Positions 1 to 8,217 of a stretch of DNA of 64,000 bases are shown piece by piece. The notes beneath the pieces are model-generated. The model worked only from the letters and a program-made list of their open reading frames with translations. It searched no databases and had not been told where the DNA came from. This DNA is from Rhodovulum adriaticum (GTDB lineage: Bacteria > Pseudomonadota > Alphaproteobacteria > Rhodobacterales > Rhodobacteraceae): positions 505,876 through 569,875 of the forward strand of contig NZ_SLXL01000001.1 of the NCBI RefSeq assembly GCF_004345735.1. Direction: 5' to 3'. Numbering within the stretch: the first letter of the stretch is position 1; each line of letters opens with the position of its first letter. A program made the position numbers and the translations under genes.

Positions 1-237
1 GGGATCGTCGGTGGTGCTGTCCGGGTGCGCCTCGGCGATCACCTCGACGATGCCGACGATCGCCTTTTCCTTGAGCGAATGGTAGAAAAAGCCGCGATCG
101 CCCAGCTTCATCGCGCGCATGTTGTTGCGCGCCTGATAGTTGCGCACGCCGTCCCATTCCTCGCCTGCCGCGCCCTTGGCCGCCTGGTCGTCCCAGCCCC
201 AGGTGTTGGGTTCGGATTTGAACAGCCAGTAGGCCAT
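1..237 (-). CDS. EVE domain-containing protein (3' part outside window)
   Basis: The reverse strand reads MAYWLFKSEPNTWGWDD and continues in frame to the window edge, so only the N-terminal 79 residues are present. The opening (YWLFKSEP, then WDGVRNYQARNNMR and GFFYHS) is the signature start of the EVE/Thy28 family, PUA-like proteins thought to bind modified bases in nucleic acids. The ATG overlaps the TGA of the upstream yciI-like gene (TGATG), which points to translational coupling in a four-gene minus-strand run with tsaD and gpsA. No catalytic activity can be assigned. Confidence 0.9.
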   Translation of the reverse strand, partial: MAYWLFKSEPNTWGWDDQAAKGAAGEEWDGVRNYQARNNMRAMKLGDRGFFYHSLKEKAIVGIVEVIAEAHPDSTTDDP

Positions 238-512
238 CAGCCGACCACCCGTTTCCACGCCTGAATGGTGACATCCTCGAACAGCCCGGCCTTGGCATAG
301 GGGTCGTTCGCGGCCCATCCTTCGGCGGCGGCCTTGTCGGCCACGTCGATCACCACCAGCGATCCGCACATCGCGCCCGCGTCGTCCAGAAACGGCCCGG
401 CCAGTGTGACCACGCCGGTTTCGGCGACATAGTCCAGATGCGCCTGTCGGTTGGCGGTGCGGGTGTCCAGGTGGCCGGGCTTGTCCCGGCAGATCAGGGC
501 GTAAAGGGGCAT
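237..512 (-). CDS. YciI family protein
   Basis: This 91-residue protein begins MPLYALICRDKPG and carries the YciI fold signatures: an early hydrophobic strand, a conserved R/H pair (R23, H25 in RQAHLDYV), GPFLDD, and a C-terminal DPYAKAGLF. The family is a small ferredoxin-like dimer with a proposed His/Asp active site; its substrate is generally unknown. It starts 1 bp after the gpsA stop and its own stop overlaps the EVE gene start, so the genes are probably co-transcribed. The EVE-YciI pairing beside gpsA/tsaD is common in Rhodobacteraceae. Confidence 0.9.
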   Translation of the reverse strand: MPLYALICRDKPGHLDTRTANRQAHLDYVAETGVVTLAGPFLDDAGAMCGSLVVIDVADKAAAEGWAANDPYAKAGLFEDVTIQAWKRVVG

Positions 513-513
513 G

Positions 514-1479
514 TCATTCCTCTTTCAATGGGCGGGACAGCAGGGTTGTTACAGCCTCGGCAATGCTGCGCTGGCCGTCAATCACCTGCGCCACGCTTTG
601 GGTCACGGGCATGTCGATGCCGCGGGCCTGTGCGATGGCGGCGACGGCGCGGGCGGTTGCCGCCCCCTCGACCGTGATCTGGGGGTCGAAATACGCGCCT
701 TGCCCCAATGCCGCGCCATAGCGGAAGTTGCGCGACTGGGTGCTGGTGCAGGTCAGCACCAGATCGCCAAAACCCGACAGCCCCGCCAGTGTTTCGGCCT
801 CTGCCCCCTGCGCGCGGGCAAAGCGCTGCATTTCCGCGAAACCGCGGGTCATCAGCGCGGCGCGCGCACTGTCACCCAGGCCCGCGCCGATCACGATGCC
901 GGCGGCGATGGCCATGATGTTCTTCAACGCGCCGCCCAGTTCGGCACCTACCGGATCGCCGCTGCGATACAGCCGCAGGGTGGGCGTGGACAGCCGTTCC
1001 TGCAACGCGGTGCCATGGTCGGGATCGACACAGGCCAGCGTCAGCGCGGTGGGCAGGCCGCGTGCGATATCGGCGGCAAAGCTGGGGCCGGTCAGCACGG
1101 CGGGAACGGCAGTCGGGCAGGCCCCGGCGATGATGGCCGTCGGGCCGCGCCCGGTGGTCATATCCACCCCCTTGCAACAGGCGACCAGCGCGCGGCCATC
1201 CAGGGTGGCGGCAGCGTCACGCAGGAACCCGGCCAGCGCCTGCATCGGCACGGACAGCAGGACCGGGTCGCAGATGCGCAGCGCATCCAGATCGGCGGTC
1301 ACTGTCACGTTTTCGGGCAGGGGAACGCCGGGCAGGCGGAGGTTTTCGCGGGTTTTGACCATGTCCCGGGCCGCATCGCAGTTGCGCGCCCACAGGGTGA
1401 CGGGCCGACCGGCCTGGGCCAGGGTCACGGCCAGCGCCGTGCCAAAGGCGCCCGCCCCGGCGATTGCAATCCTGCTCAT
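514..1479 (-). CDS. gpsA: NAD(P)H-dependent glycerol-3-phosphate dehydrogenase
   Basis: GpsA reduces dihydroxyacetone phosphate to sn-glycerol 3-phosphate, the backbone precursor of phospholipids, in the cytoplasm. The 321-residue product starts [17 protein letters not shown], a Rossmann GxGxxG nucleotide site. It continues with [28 protein letters not shown], the catalytic-lysine region [14 protein letters not shown] and the [22 protein letters not shown] motif, all diagnostic. The frame stays open far upstream, but that stretch is antisense to the tsaD frame. The ATG at 1479 overlaps the tsaD stop (ATGA) and gives the usual family length. Confidence 0.96.
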   Translation of the reverse strand: MSRIAIAGAGAFGTALAVTLAQAGRPVTLWARNCDAARDMVKTRENLRLPGVPLPENVTVTADLDALRICDPVLLSVPMQALAGFLRDAAATLDGRALVACCKGVDMTTGRGPTAIIAGACPTAVPAVLTGPSFAADIARGLPTALTLACVDPDHGTALQERLSTPTLRLYRSGDPVGAELGGALKNIMAIAAGIVIGAGLGDSARAALMTRGFAEMQRFARAQGAEAETLAGLSGFGDLVLTCTSTQSRNFRYGAALGQGAYFDPQITVEGAATARAVAAIAQARGIDMPVTQSVAQVIDGQRSIAEAVTTLLSRPLKEE

Positions 1480-2561
1480 GCCTTGGCTCCTTTCTTGCCG
1501 GTGCCCAGCAAGGCCGGGCTGGTGCGATCCAGTGGCCAGCGCGGGCGTGCGGCCAGGGTCATGTCGTCGCGATGGCCCAGCCGGAACCGTTCCAGCCCCG
1601 CCCAGGCGATCATCGCGGCGTTGTCGGTGCACAGCCGCAGCGGCGGCGCGACAAAGGGCAGGCCGGCCTCTGCCGCGACCTCTTGCAGCGCGGCGCGGAT
1701 GCTGCGGTTGGCAGCGACCCCCCCGGCGACGGCCAGCGCGCTCAGCCCCTCGGGGGCGGCGGCGATGGCGCGCCGGGCCTTGCCCGCCAGAACGTCGCGC
1801 ACGGCGGCCTGAAAGCCTGCGCACAGATCGGTGCGGTCCTGCACCGGGATGCCGCCCTTTTCGGCGATGATGCTGTCGCGGGCGCGCAGCAGGGCGGTTT
1901 TCAACCCCGAAAAGGACATGTCGCAGCCGGGCCGGTCCATCAGCGGGCGGGGGAAGGTAAACCGTTTCGCGTCGCCCTTTCCGGCCTCGGCCTCGACCGC
2001 GGGGCCGCCGGGCTGGGGCAGGGCCAGCAATTTCGCGGTCTTGTCGAACGCCTCTCCGGGGGCGTCGTCGATGGTGCCGCCCAGCCGGGTAAAATCGTCC
2101 ACCCCGCGTACTGCCAGAAACTGGCAATGCCCGCCCGAGGCCAGCAGCATCAGGTAGGGAAATTCCAGCCCGTCGGTCAGTCGTGGCGTCAGCGCGTGCC
2201 CGGCCAGGTGGTTCACCCCGATCAACGGCTTGCCCGTGGCCGCGGCCAGCCCCTTGGCGCACATCACGCCCGACAGGACGCCGCCGATCAGCCCCGGCCC
2301 GGCGGTCACGGCGATTGCGTCGATCCCGGCCAGCGTCACCCCGGCCTGGCCCAACGCCTGTTCCACGCAGATGTCCAGCCGCTCGGCATGGGCGCGGGCG
2401 GCGATTTCCGGCACCACCCCGCCAAAGGCGGCGTGCAGCGCGGTTTGCCCCTGCACGACAGAGGACAGGATTTCCGGCACATCGCCGCGCGCCCGCACCA
2501 CGGCGGCGCCGGTGTCGTCGCAGCTGCTTTCCAGCCCTAGGATGGTGAGGGTGTCGCCCAT
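1476..2561 (-). CDS. tsaD: tRNA N6-adenosine threonylcarbamoyltransferase
   Basis: TsaD transfers the threonylcarbamoyl group from TC-AMP to A37 of ANN-decoding tRNAs, working with TsaB and TsaE. The 361-residue product shows the N-terminal [10 protein letters not shown], the metal-binding HAERL and [11 protein letters not shown] histidine motifs, [20 protein letters not shown], and SGLKTALLR followed by [15 protein letters not shown] and [12 protein letters not shown] of the ASKHA fold. The ATG at 2561 gives the canonical start. It lies divergent from hemD with 75 bp between, and overlaps gpsA by 4 bp. Confidence 0.97.
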   Translation of the reverse strand: MGDTLTILGLESSCDDTGAAVVRARGDVPEILSSVVQGQTALHAAFGGVVPEIAARAHAERLDICVEQALGQAGVTLAGIDAIAVTAGPGLIGGVLSGVMCAKGLAAATGKPLIGVNHLAGHALTPRLTDGLEFPYLMLLASGGHCQFLAVRGVDDFTRLGGTIDDAPGEAFDKTAKLLALPQPGGPAVEAEAGKGDAKRFTFPRPLMDRPGCDMSFSGLKTALLRARDSIIAEKGGIPVQDRTDLCAGFQAAVRDVLAGKARRAIAAAPEGLSALAVAGGVAANRSIRAALQEVAAEAGLPFVAPPLRLCTDNAAMIAWAGLERFRLGHRDDMTLAARPRWPLDRTSPALLGTGKKGAKA

Positions 2562-2636
2562 GGCTCTGCCGTTGCGTCGGGTCCGGCTGGCAGGTAACAC
2601 CAAGCCTGTTCCCTGCACAATCCCGCGAGGCACCCC

Positions 2637-3359
2637 ATGGCCGACCGTCTGCCCCTGCTTTTGATGACGCGCCCGCGCGCGCAATCGGATCGTTTCGTCC
2701 GGCAATTCACCGACCGCTTTGGTCCCGATTTCGCGATCGCCACCGCCCCGGTGATGGAAATCGTCCTGTATGAGGAACCGATTTCGCTGGCGGGTGTGGG
2801 CGGTGTGATGTTCACCTCTGAAAACGGGGTGGCGGGGCTGGCCCGTGTCACGCAGGATCGCAGCCCGCATGCCTATTGCGTGGGCGACCGCACCGCCAGC
2901 GCCGCGCGGGCCGAAGGGTTTTCCGCCCGCTCTGCCCACGGCACGGCCGAAGAACTGGTCAAGGTGGTTGCCGCCGACCCGCCCGGCGGGCGGCTGTTGC
3001 ACCTGCGCGGCGAACATGCCCGGGGCAACATCGCCGCAGCGCTGCGCGAGCGTGGGTTCGACGCGGATGAGCGTGTGGTCTATGACCAGCGCCCGCTGGA
3101 TTTCGACCCGGCGGTGAAACAGGCCGTTGCGGATGCGCCGCTGACCTATCTGCCGCTGTTTTCGCCCCGCTCGGCCGCGCTGGTGGCCAAGCAGTTGCAG
3201 GGCTGCCCCGGCAAGCTGGCCATCGTCAGCATGAGCGCCGCCGTCACCGCGGCCTGGGATGGGCCAGAGCCTGCGGCCTTCGTTCAGGCCAGTTATCCGG
3301 ACGGACCGGCCATGCTGGACGGGCTGGACACGCTGATTGCCGCAGCGCACGCGCCTTGA
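2637..3359 (+). CDS. hemD: Uroporphyrinogen-III synthase
   Basis: HemD cyclises hydroxymethylbilane with inversion of ring D to give uroporphyrinogen III, the branch point to heme, siroheme and cobalamin. The 240-residue protein shows [13 protein letters not shown] at the start, [29 protein letters not shown] and the C-terminal [13 protein letters not shown] pattern. HemD is poorly conserved, but the order tsaD - hemD - mitofilin-like - hemY-like is typical of alphaproteobacteria and supports the call. It is divergent from tsaD and followed at 82 bp by the mitofilin-like gene. Confidence 0.92.
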   Translation: MADRLPLLLMTRPRAQSDRFVRQFTDRFGPDFAIATAPVMEIVLYEEPISLAGVGGVMFTSENGVAGLARVTQDRSPHAYCVGDRTASAARAEGFSARSAHGTAEELVKVVAADPPGGRLLHLRGEHARGNIAAALRERGFDADERVVYDQRPLDFDPAVKQAVADAPLTYLPLFSPRSAALVAKQLQGCPGKLAIVSMSAAVTAAWDGPEPAAFVQASYPDGPAMLDGLDTLIAAAHAP

Positions 3360-3441
3360 GGCTGTGAGGCCGACTCAGTATGGTGCGCGCGGTCGCGCAA
3401 GGGTGTGACAATTTGCGTAGCGAATCGAAAGGCGGGTTCCC

Positions 3442-4623
3442 GTGGCGAATACCGAAGACGAAAAGATCACCGAGAGCTCTACCGATCTGCCCCAGGGCGA
3501 CACCGCGGAGGAGCCCCGCGCGCAGGATGACACGCCCGGCGACGTGACCGAAGAAACCCCGGTCGAGGATGCCGAGATCGTCGAGGAAACCGCCGAAGAG
3601 GCCACCGACGAAACGCCAAAGGCCCAGCCCGAACAGGACAAGGCCAGCCACCCCGCGCCCCGGCGCAAGGGCGGGCTGCTGATGCCGCTGATCGGCGGCG
3701 TGCTGGCCGCCGGCGTGGGCTACGGCGCCGCAAACTATATCAAGCCCGAGGGCTGGCCCTTCCCCGGCACCGCCGATCCGGCCGCTGGGCAGGAACTGGC
3801 CACGCTGGCCGACCGCCTGAGCGCGCTTGAGGGCCGGGTTGCCGAACTGCCCACCGGCGCCAGCGCGGTGGAAATGCCCGACCTGTCTGGGTTCGAGGCG
3901 CGGATCGACGCGCTGGCCGAACAGGTCGCCGGGCTGGAAAGCGCGCTGGAAGAGGTGCAAATCACCGGCGGCGGGGACGAGGCCGCCGCCGCCCTGACCG
4001 CCTATCAGGAAGAGATCGAGGCGATGCGCGCCGAACTGGCCTCGCAGCGCGAGGAAAACACCCGCCTGGCCGATTCCGTGGCCGCCGTTGCCGATGAATC
4101 CGAGGCAGAGATTGCCGCCGCCATGGACCGCGCCGCCGCGGTCGAGGCGCGCGCCGCCATGATGCGGATCGATGCCGCGCTGGCCAGCGGGGCGCCCTTT
4201 GCCCCCGCGCTGGATCAGCTGGGCGATGCCGAGGTGCCTGCCGCGCTGGCCGATATCGCCGCGCAGGGCGTGCCCACCCTGGCGCAACTGCAATCCGACT
4301 ATCCGCCCGCTGCCCGCGCCGCCCTGGACGCCGCCCTGGAAGAACAGGCCGATGGTGATGTCGCGAACCGGATGACGGCCTTCTTGCGCAGCCAGTTGGG
4401 CATGCGCTCGCTCAGCCCGCGCGAGGGGGACGATGCCGATGCCGTGCTGTCGCGCGCCGAGGCTGCCCTGCGTGCGGGCGATCTGGCCGCTGCCCTGGAC
4501 GAACTGAACGCTCTGCCCGATGCCGCCCGCGCCGAAATGGCCGGCTGGGTCGCGGATGCAACCGCCCGGGCCGAAGCGGTTGCCGCCGCCGCGGCGCTGG
4601 AGCAGACCCTGAACAGCAACTGA
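3442..4623 (+). CDS. Mitofilin/Mic60-like inner membrane protein
   Basis: This 393-residue protein (GTG start) has an acidic, Pro/Thr/Glu-rich N-terminal tail (residues 1-65), a single membrane segment around residues 72-90 (LLMPLIGGVLAAGVGYGAA), a long alanine/glutamate-rich coiled coil (about 100-235) and a helical C-terminal domain. This is the architecture of alphaproteobacterial Mic60, the ancestor of mitochondrial MICOS, which shapes the inner membrane and contacts the outer-membrane assembly machinery. Location between hemD and a hemY-like gene is the known syntenic position. Assignment rests on architecture and synteny, because the sequence has low complexity. Confidence 0.82.
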   Translation: MANTEDEKITESSTDLPQGDTAEEPRAQDDTPGDVTEETPVEDAEIVEETAEEATDETPKAQPEQDKASHPAPRRKGGLLMPLIGGVLAAGVGYGAANYIKPEGWPFPGTADPAAGQELATLADRLSALEGRVAELPTGASAVEMPDLSGFEARIDALAEQVAGLESALEEVQITGGGDEAAAALTAYQEEIEAMRAELASQREENTRLADSVAAVADESEAEIAAAMDRAAAVEARAAMMRIDAALASGAPFAPALDQLGDAEVPAALADIAAQGVPTLAQLQSDYPPAARAALDAALEEQADGDVANRMTAFLRSQLGMRSLSPREGDDADAVLSRAEAALRAGDLAAALDELNALPDAARAEMAGWVADATARAEAVAAAAALEQTLNSN

Positions 4624-4636
4624 GGACGCCCGGAAC

Positions 4637-6034
4637 ATGCTTTGGTCTCTTCTCAAGATTCTCCTTTTCGTCGTCCTCGTGGCCGCGCTGACCTATGGCG
4701 CGAACCTGCTGATGGAAAACGGCCCCGGCCTGCGTGTCGCCGTGGGCGACGTGGAATTCGTGCTGGGACCGTTGCAGGCGGTCATCGTCGCGCTGCTGCT
4801 GGTCGCGGCGGTGTGGCTGGTGCTGAAGGTTGCCGGGCTGCTGGTGGCGGTGCTGCGCTTCATCAACGGGGATGAAACCGCGATTTCGCGCTATTTCTCG
4901 CGCTCGCGCGAACGGCGCGGGTTCCAGGCGCTGGCCGATGGGATGATCGCGCTGGCCTCTGGCGAGGCGCGGCTGGCGATGGCGAACGCGACCAAGGCGG
5001 AACGCTACCTGCGCCGACCGGAACTGACCAACATTCTGGCCGCCCAGGCCGCCGAGATGCTGGGCGACAACAAGAAGGCGACCGAAACCTACAAGAAGAT
5101 GGTCACGATCGACCAGACCCGGTTCGTGGGCGTGTGTGGCCTGATGAAGCAGAAGCTGGCCGAGGGCGACACCGACACCGCGATGAAGCTGGCCGAGAAG
5201 GCCTTTGCCATCAAGCCGCGTCACGGTGAAACCCAGGACACCCTGCTGAAGCTGCAGGCCCAAGCCGAGGACTGGAAAGGTGCGCGCGAAACGCTGAACG
5301 CCAAGCTGCGCCACGGCTCTCTCCCCCGCGACGTGCACAAGCGGCGCGATGCTGTGCTGGCCCTGTGTGAGGCCCGCGATTGCGCCGTGGACGGCAAGAT
5401 GGCCAAGTCCCACGAACTGGCGCTGGAGGCCAACCGCCTGTCGCCGGATCTGGTGCCCGCCGCGGTGATGGCCGCGCGCGCCTATGTGGAACAGGGCAAG
5501 CCCAACCTGGCCAGCCGCCTGATCAAGCGCGCGTGGGAGGCCCAGCCCCATCCCGACCTGGCCGCCGCCTATGCGGAAATCGTGCCGGACGAAACCCCGC
5601 AGGACCGGCTGACCCGCTTTGCCGAGCTGACCGCGCTGCGCGCCGATGACCGCGAAACCCGCATGCTGCTGGCAGAGCTGAACATCGCCGCCGAGGATTT
5701 CGTCGAGGCCCGCAAGGCCCTGGGCGATCTGCCCGAGACCGGCGCCACCGTGCGCGTGCTGACGCTGATGGCCGCGATCGAACGGGGGCAGGGCGCCGAC
5801 GACAGCGTGGTGCGCGGCTATCTGGCTTCGGCCCTCAGCGCGCCCGGCGAACCGCAGTGGATCTGCGAGAATTGCGGCACGATCCACGATTCCTGGCAGG
5901 CGGTCTGCAAGAATTGCGGCGCCTTCGACTCGATCACCTGGAAGACGGCCCCGGCGGCCCCGCTGGCCCTGCCGGGCGGGTCCGGCATGCTGCCGCTGCT
6001 GGTCGGCGGAACCGGCGCCGCGCAAAACGAGTGA
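4637..6034 (+). CDS. HemY-like TPR membrane protein with C-terminal zinc ribbon
   Basis: The 465-residue product starts MLWSLLKILLFVVLVAALTYGA and has a second hydrophobic segment at about residues 50-78, the two-helix HemY N-terminal domain, followed by TPR-like helical repeats (KATETYKKMV, AMKLAEKAFAIKP, AARAYVEQGKP). The tail holds two CxxC pairs, CENCGTIHDSWQAVCKNCG, a zinc-ribbon pattern. HemY-domain proteins were named from heme operons but no enzymatic step is proven; they are inferred scaffolds. It follows the mitofilin gene at 13 bp and is probably in its operon. Confidence 0.85.
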   Translation: MLWSLLKILLFVVLVAALTYGANLLMENGPGLRVAVGDVEFVLGPLQAVIVALLLVAAVWLVLKVAGLLVAVLRFINGDETAISRYFSRSRERRGFQALADGMIALASGEARLAMANATKAERYLRRPELTNILAAQAAEMLGDNKKATETYKKMVTIDQTRFVGVCGLMKQKLAEGDTDTAMKLAEKAFAIKPRHGETQDTLLKLQAQAEDWKGARETLNAKLRHGSLPRDVHKRRDAVLALCEARDCAVDGKMAKSHELALEANRLSPDLVPAAVMAARAYVEQGKPNLASRLIKRAWEAQPHPDLAAAYAEIVPDETPQDRLTRFAELTALRADDRETRMLLAELNIAAEDFVEARKALGDLPETGATVRVLTLMAAIERGQGADDSVVRGYLASALSAPGEPQWICENCGTIHDSWQAVCKNCGAFDSITWKTAPAAPLALPGGSGMLPLLVGGTGAAQNE

Positions 6035-6090
6035 GGGTGAAAAAGGGTCTACACACCCCCCGGTTTGGGTGCTAAAGACCCCGCCACGGC

Positions 6091-6166
6091 GCCGGTGTAG
6101 CTCAGCTGGTAGAGCACGTCATTCGTAATGATGGGGTCGGGGGTTCGAGTCCCTTCACCGGCACCA
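6091..6166 (+). tRNA. tRNA-Thr (anticodon CGU)
   Basis: A full cloverleaf can be folded by eye: the acceptor arm GCCGGTG pairs with CACCGGC, the D-arm is GCTCAGCTGGTAGAGC, and the anticodon stem-loop holds TTCGTAA (anticodon CGU, decoding ACG). The T-arm is GGGGGTTCGAGTCCCTT and the CCA end is encoded. The 3' end is the core of the attachment-site repeat that recurs at 50555-50571, so this gene is the insertion target of the island and was left intact by it. Confidence 0.96.
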
Positions 6167-6233
6167 CTGTCAAGCAGAAAAGTCCCGAGAAACCTTGGTT
6201 TCTTGGGGCTTTTGCTTTTTGAGGGCAGGATTT
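6151..6233 (+). repeat. attL: direct repeat over tRNA-Thr 3' end and terminator
   Basis: This stretch is the last 16 bases of tRNA-Thr plus 67 bases downstream. It matches 50555-50635 with a perfect 17-bp core (CCCTTCACCGGCACCAC) and then roughly 85-90% identity with 1-bp gaps. Direct repeats of a tRNA 3' end with an integrase gene beside one copy are the standard signature of tRNA-targeted integration. The crossover probably lies in the 17-bp core. Confidence 0.88.
6184..6220 (+). terminator. Rho-independent terminator after tRNA-Thr
   Basis: An 11-bp stem, CCCGAGAAACC against GGTTTCTTGGG (one G-U pair), with a tight TT loop is followed by GCTTTTGCTTTTT. It sits 18 bp after the tRNA CCA end. 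A second copy lies in the right-hand repeat at about 50586-50617. Confidence 0.8.
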
Positions 6234-6237
6234 TGCC

Positions 6238-6256
6238 CCACAAACTGCCCCACACA
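6238..6256 (-). repeat. 19-bp stub matching the 5' region of the island integrase
   Basis: CCACAAACTGCCCCACACA here is identical to 50432-50450, where it covers the possible GTG start and upstream edge of the integrase gene. Both copies have the same orientation, so read on the minus strand this copy runs straight into the attL repeat and tRNA. It is either the remains of a second integrase gene of the same family or a product of recombination between tandem elements. Confidence 0.6.
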
Positions 6257-6428
6257 CCGCTCTCGAAAGGCTCGCGCCGAGGCGTAGCCCATGGCCGCTC
6301 TTGAGCCGCGCAAATTCATCCTGATGGATTCTTCCAGCACACCCGGCGGCAGAACTCGCCCGCATTTCTGATCGAGACGATCTCGGCAGCGGCCTCCCCG
6401 GGCCCTGCGGCAAAAGTTCGAGGGTTAC

Positions 6429-6494
6429 GATTTCCGTGTCCCCATCGATGAACCGACTTCCTCGGTGCTAGAGGTTGAACGGAGCCCGGGATGA
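6429..6494 (+). repeat. 66-bp repeat shared with the right island flank
   Basis: This segment aligns without gaps to 50631-50696 at roughly 85% identity and ends on the ATG of the small downstream gene in both copies (TTGAACGGAGC, then GGGATGA). At the right end the repeat abuts the att repeat directly. Here it is separated from it by about 195 bp of unrelated DNA. Confidence 0.7.
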
Positions 6495-6667
6495 CTCTCG
6501 AGAGACTGCAAAAAGTACACCAGATCATGATCCGTATCGTTTCGGAGAGGTCTGATGGCGTGGCCTACGTGCCGATTGTCCTTCGTATCGAAGAAGAGAT
6601 CCGAAAGCGCGAGACGTCGCAGAGCGAATATGAGCGTATCCTAGAGATGGCGAGAAAGGCTGCATAG
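6491..6667 (+). CDS. Small hypothetical protein (58 aa)
   Basis: An ATG 12 bp after the sequence GAACGGAG opens a 58-codon frame starting MTLERLQKVHQIMIRIVSE. It is charged and probably helical (RIEEEIRKRETSQSEYERILEMARKA). I do not recognise a family. A shortened copy of the same gene, missing about 30 codons after the ATG, lies at 50693, just outside the right end of the island. That the same tRNA-adjacent gene occurs at both ends supports its being a real, inherited feature of the insertion site. Confidence 0.5.
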   Translation: MTLERLQKVHQIMIRIVSERSDGVAYVPIVLRIEEEIRKRETSQSEYERILEMARKAA

Positions 6668-6829
6668 ATTGACGCCGGGAAGAGGATTAAGCCTGCCGCT
6701 ATACTTAGGGATCGTCGCCTTTGGGAAGCAGACGGCAGGGTACTTCCGTTGCCATATCTAGATGAGAAAGAATTCCGTCGTGCGCGCAGCATACATCGAA
6801 AATCGGGCAATCCGAGAGTCAACACGCAA

Positions 6830-7080
6830 GTGCAGCCCTTCTCGCGGCTGCGGGCATAATCGCCGTGGGTGGGCCGCCAGGAACCGGAAAGACGACGCTT
6901 GTCCGCCATATCCCCCGGCGCTTAGGCCCGAAGCGGCCATTGGCGAACTCGCCTGTCGCTGCACCGCAGCTTACCCGAAGCGGACCTTCAGGGCACCGCG
7001 CAGGATCGTCCAGGGCTCCGGGGTCCGTAGTGCGGAACAAAGCGGTCGAGGTTCTAAGATGCCGAACGTCTCGTCCTGTC
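6830..7080 (+). pseudogene. Remnant of a P-loop ATPase/kinase
   Basis: One frame reads GIIAVGGPPGTGKTTLVRHI, a textbook Walker A motif in the setting found in the P-loop kinase half of aminoglycoside-phosphotransferase/ATPase fusion proteins. No start codon with a ribosome site precedes it, and the sequence loses family character within about 25 residues. I see no Walker B. It is most likely a decayed fragment; the exact limits are approximate. Confidence 0.35.
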
Positions 7081-7174
7081 TCGATGATCTACGTCCTAGC
7101 ATATCCAGAGTTCGGGCTGAGCGTGACTGAGAACGTCAATCGGTTCAGCTTTGCCTACACCTCCACCCCAACCA

Positions 7175-7198
7175 CGGCGACGGCGACGGCGACGGCGA
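7175..7198 (+). repeat. Four tandem copies of CGGCGA
   Basis: A perfect hexamer repeat of four units lies in non-coding decayed DNA about 55 bp after the 3' end of the next minus-strand gene. No function is apparent; slippage in GC-rich DNA explains it. Confidence 0.7.
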
Positions 7199-7253
7199 GA
7201 GGAGGCGGGTTAGGCTCTCTCATGGCAAGCTCTCTCTGGAGAAAAAGGGGGGG

Positions 7254-7658
7254 TCATTCGAATTCACCCCAATCTGGGTCGAAGTGACAACCATTGGCGC
7301 CGTCCGCCTCGATCATGATGCCGTTATGGCCGCCACCCGCCTCCATCACAGCTTCGCTAATGGCTGACCGAAGGTTCGGTACCCAAAGGTCAACGCGCAC
7401 AGTGACCGTGTAGCAGGCCCCGGCGTTTGAATCGCACCAGATGGTTTCGAGGCGGCGCGCCATCAGCTCGGGCATCGCGTCGATGATCCGGCGCATCGTG
7501 TCCAGCTCATCCATCACAGCCCAGCGGCTCTCAATCTGGACGCCCCTGTAGCGGAAGCCCGAGACCGGGGCCTTGGGTCCGGCGTCGGCGCGGTCAATGT
7601 CATACTGGCGCTGGATCAGCTCAGCCGCCTCGAGCGGAAGGTCGGTGTATTCTACCAT
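7254..7658 (-). CDS. Hypothetical protein (134 aa)
   Basis: The frame starts MVEYTDLPLEAAELIQRQYDI with a good ribosome site (GGGAGAGC) 4-5 bp upstream and runs to an acidic, Trp-containing end (HFDPDWGEFE). It has two cysteines (CDSNAGAC) and no signal peptide or membrane segment. I do not recognise the family. It is the last gene of a minus-strand run with two very small genes and an HTH/ImmA pair, all of which have island-like character. Confidence 0.7.
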   Translation of the reverse strand: MVEYTDLPLEAAELIQRQYDIDRADAGPKAPVSGFRYRGVQIESRWAVMDELDTMRRIIDAMPELMARRLETIWCDSNAGACYTVTVRVDLWVPNLRSAISEAVMEAGGGHNGIMIEADGANGCHFDPDWGEFE

Positions 7659-7718
7659 GTTGCTCTCCCGTGAAATGTCGTGCCCCGCGAGCGCTGCCGC
7701 AGGGCACGACGATGACCG

Positions 7719-7835
7719 TCACTTCTTCTTGATGGTCTCCACCACATGGGTGGACTTGCGTTGCGTGGCCTTCTTGACCGTGGTGAAGCGGCCCGTCTTG
7801 GCACTGCGGCCGACTTTGAACGTCTTGGATTTCAT
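7719..7835 (-). CDS. Small basic protein (38 aa)
   Basis: This ORF is short. It reads MKSKTFKVGRSAKTGRFTTV and ends VETIKKK before a TGA. The pattern GRSAKTGRF, then TV, then VVETIK occurs in a widespread family of tiny lysine-rich proteins of unknown function in proteobacteria, often next to toxin-like or HTH genes. It lies 60 bp upstream of the 134-aa gene. Confidence 0.65.
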   Translation of the reverse strand: MKSKTFKVGRSAKTGRFTTVKKATQRKSTHVVETIKKK

Positions 7836-7909
7836 GTTCAGAACTTTCACTTTTGCATTGAGGGTGGGAGGCGCGCTCACCGCGCCTCCCGTTCATTTGG
7901 GTGGGGTGG

Positions 7910-8047
7910 CTACTCCGGGATCAGAATAGGCCACGCCCGCAGCCCAAACGCTTTCGCGTAGAGCCGCCTGCCGGTCTGCGGGCACGTCCGCCAAGGGCGG
8001 AAGACATACCGGTAGCCGGGCGGAGGGGGTGTGTGACGCTTGGTCAT
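7910..8047 (-). CDS. Small Pro-rich hypothetical protein (45 aa)
   Basis: Read on the minus strand from the ATG at 8047, it starts MTKRHTPPPPGYRYVFRPWR and ends FGLRAWPILIPE. The PPPPGYR opening, a TCPQTGRRLYA segment and the RAWP tail look conserved and protein-like rather than random. The product has one cysteine and no membrane segment. The function is unknown. It belongs to the minus-strand run downstream of the XRE/ImmA pair. Confidence 0.6.
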   Translation of the reverse strand: MTKRHTPPPPGYRYVFRPWRTCPQTGRRLYAKAFGLRAWPILIPE

Positions 8048-8217
8048 AGCACTCTCCACTTCGGGGCGTATCTTGCCTTTTGACCCAAAATGCGCTAAAT
8101 GCAGCTCTGTCTAGGGAGACTGATTTGCGCTTTCGGGAGGCTCTGCATCGTCAAGCCCCTGATGCACGATGAAGAAATCCGTTGGGAGGCTCGGGCGCCA
8201 ACCTGAGCCTTCTTTCG

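Noticed and set aside
2562-3350. Upstream extension of tsaD across hemD
   Set aside because: The extension has no family character and is antisense to hemD; the canonical [10 protein letters not shown] start is at 2561.
6102-6413. Minus-strand frames across the tRNA and att repeat
   Set aside because: They read through a tRNA gene and terminator; the only meaningful part is the 19-bp match to the integrase start, listed separately.
7175-7198. Tandem CGGCGA repeat as a possible CRISPR or iteron
   Set aside because: Units are only 6 bp with no spacers, and no cas or rep gene is near. No CRISPR array was seen in the window.
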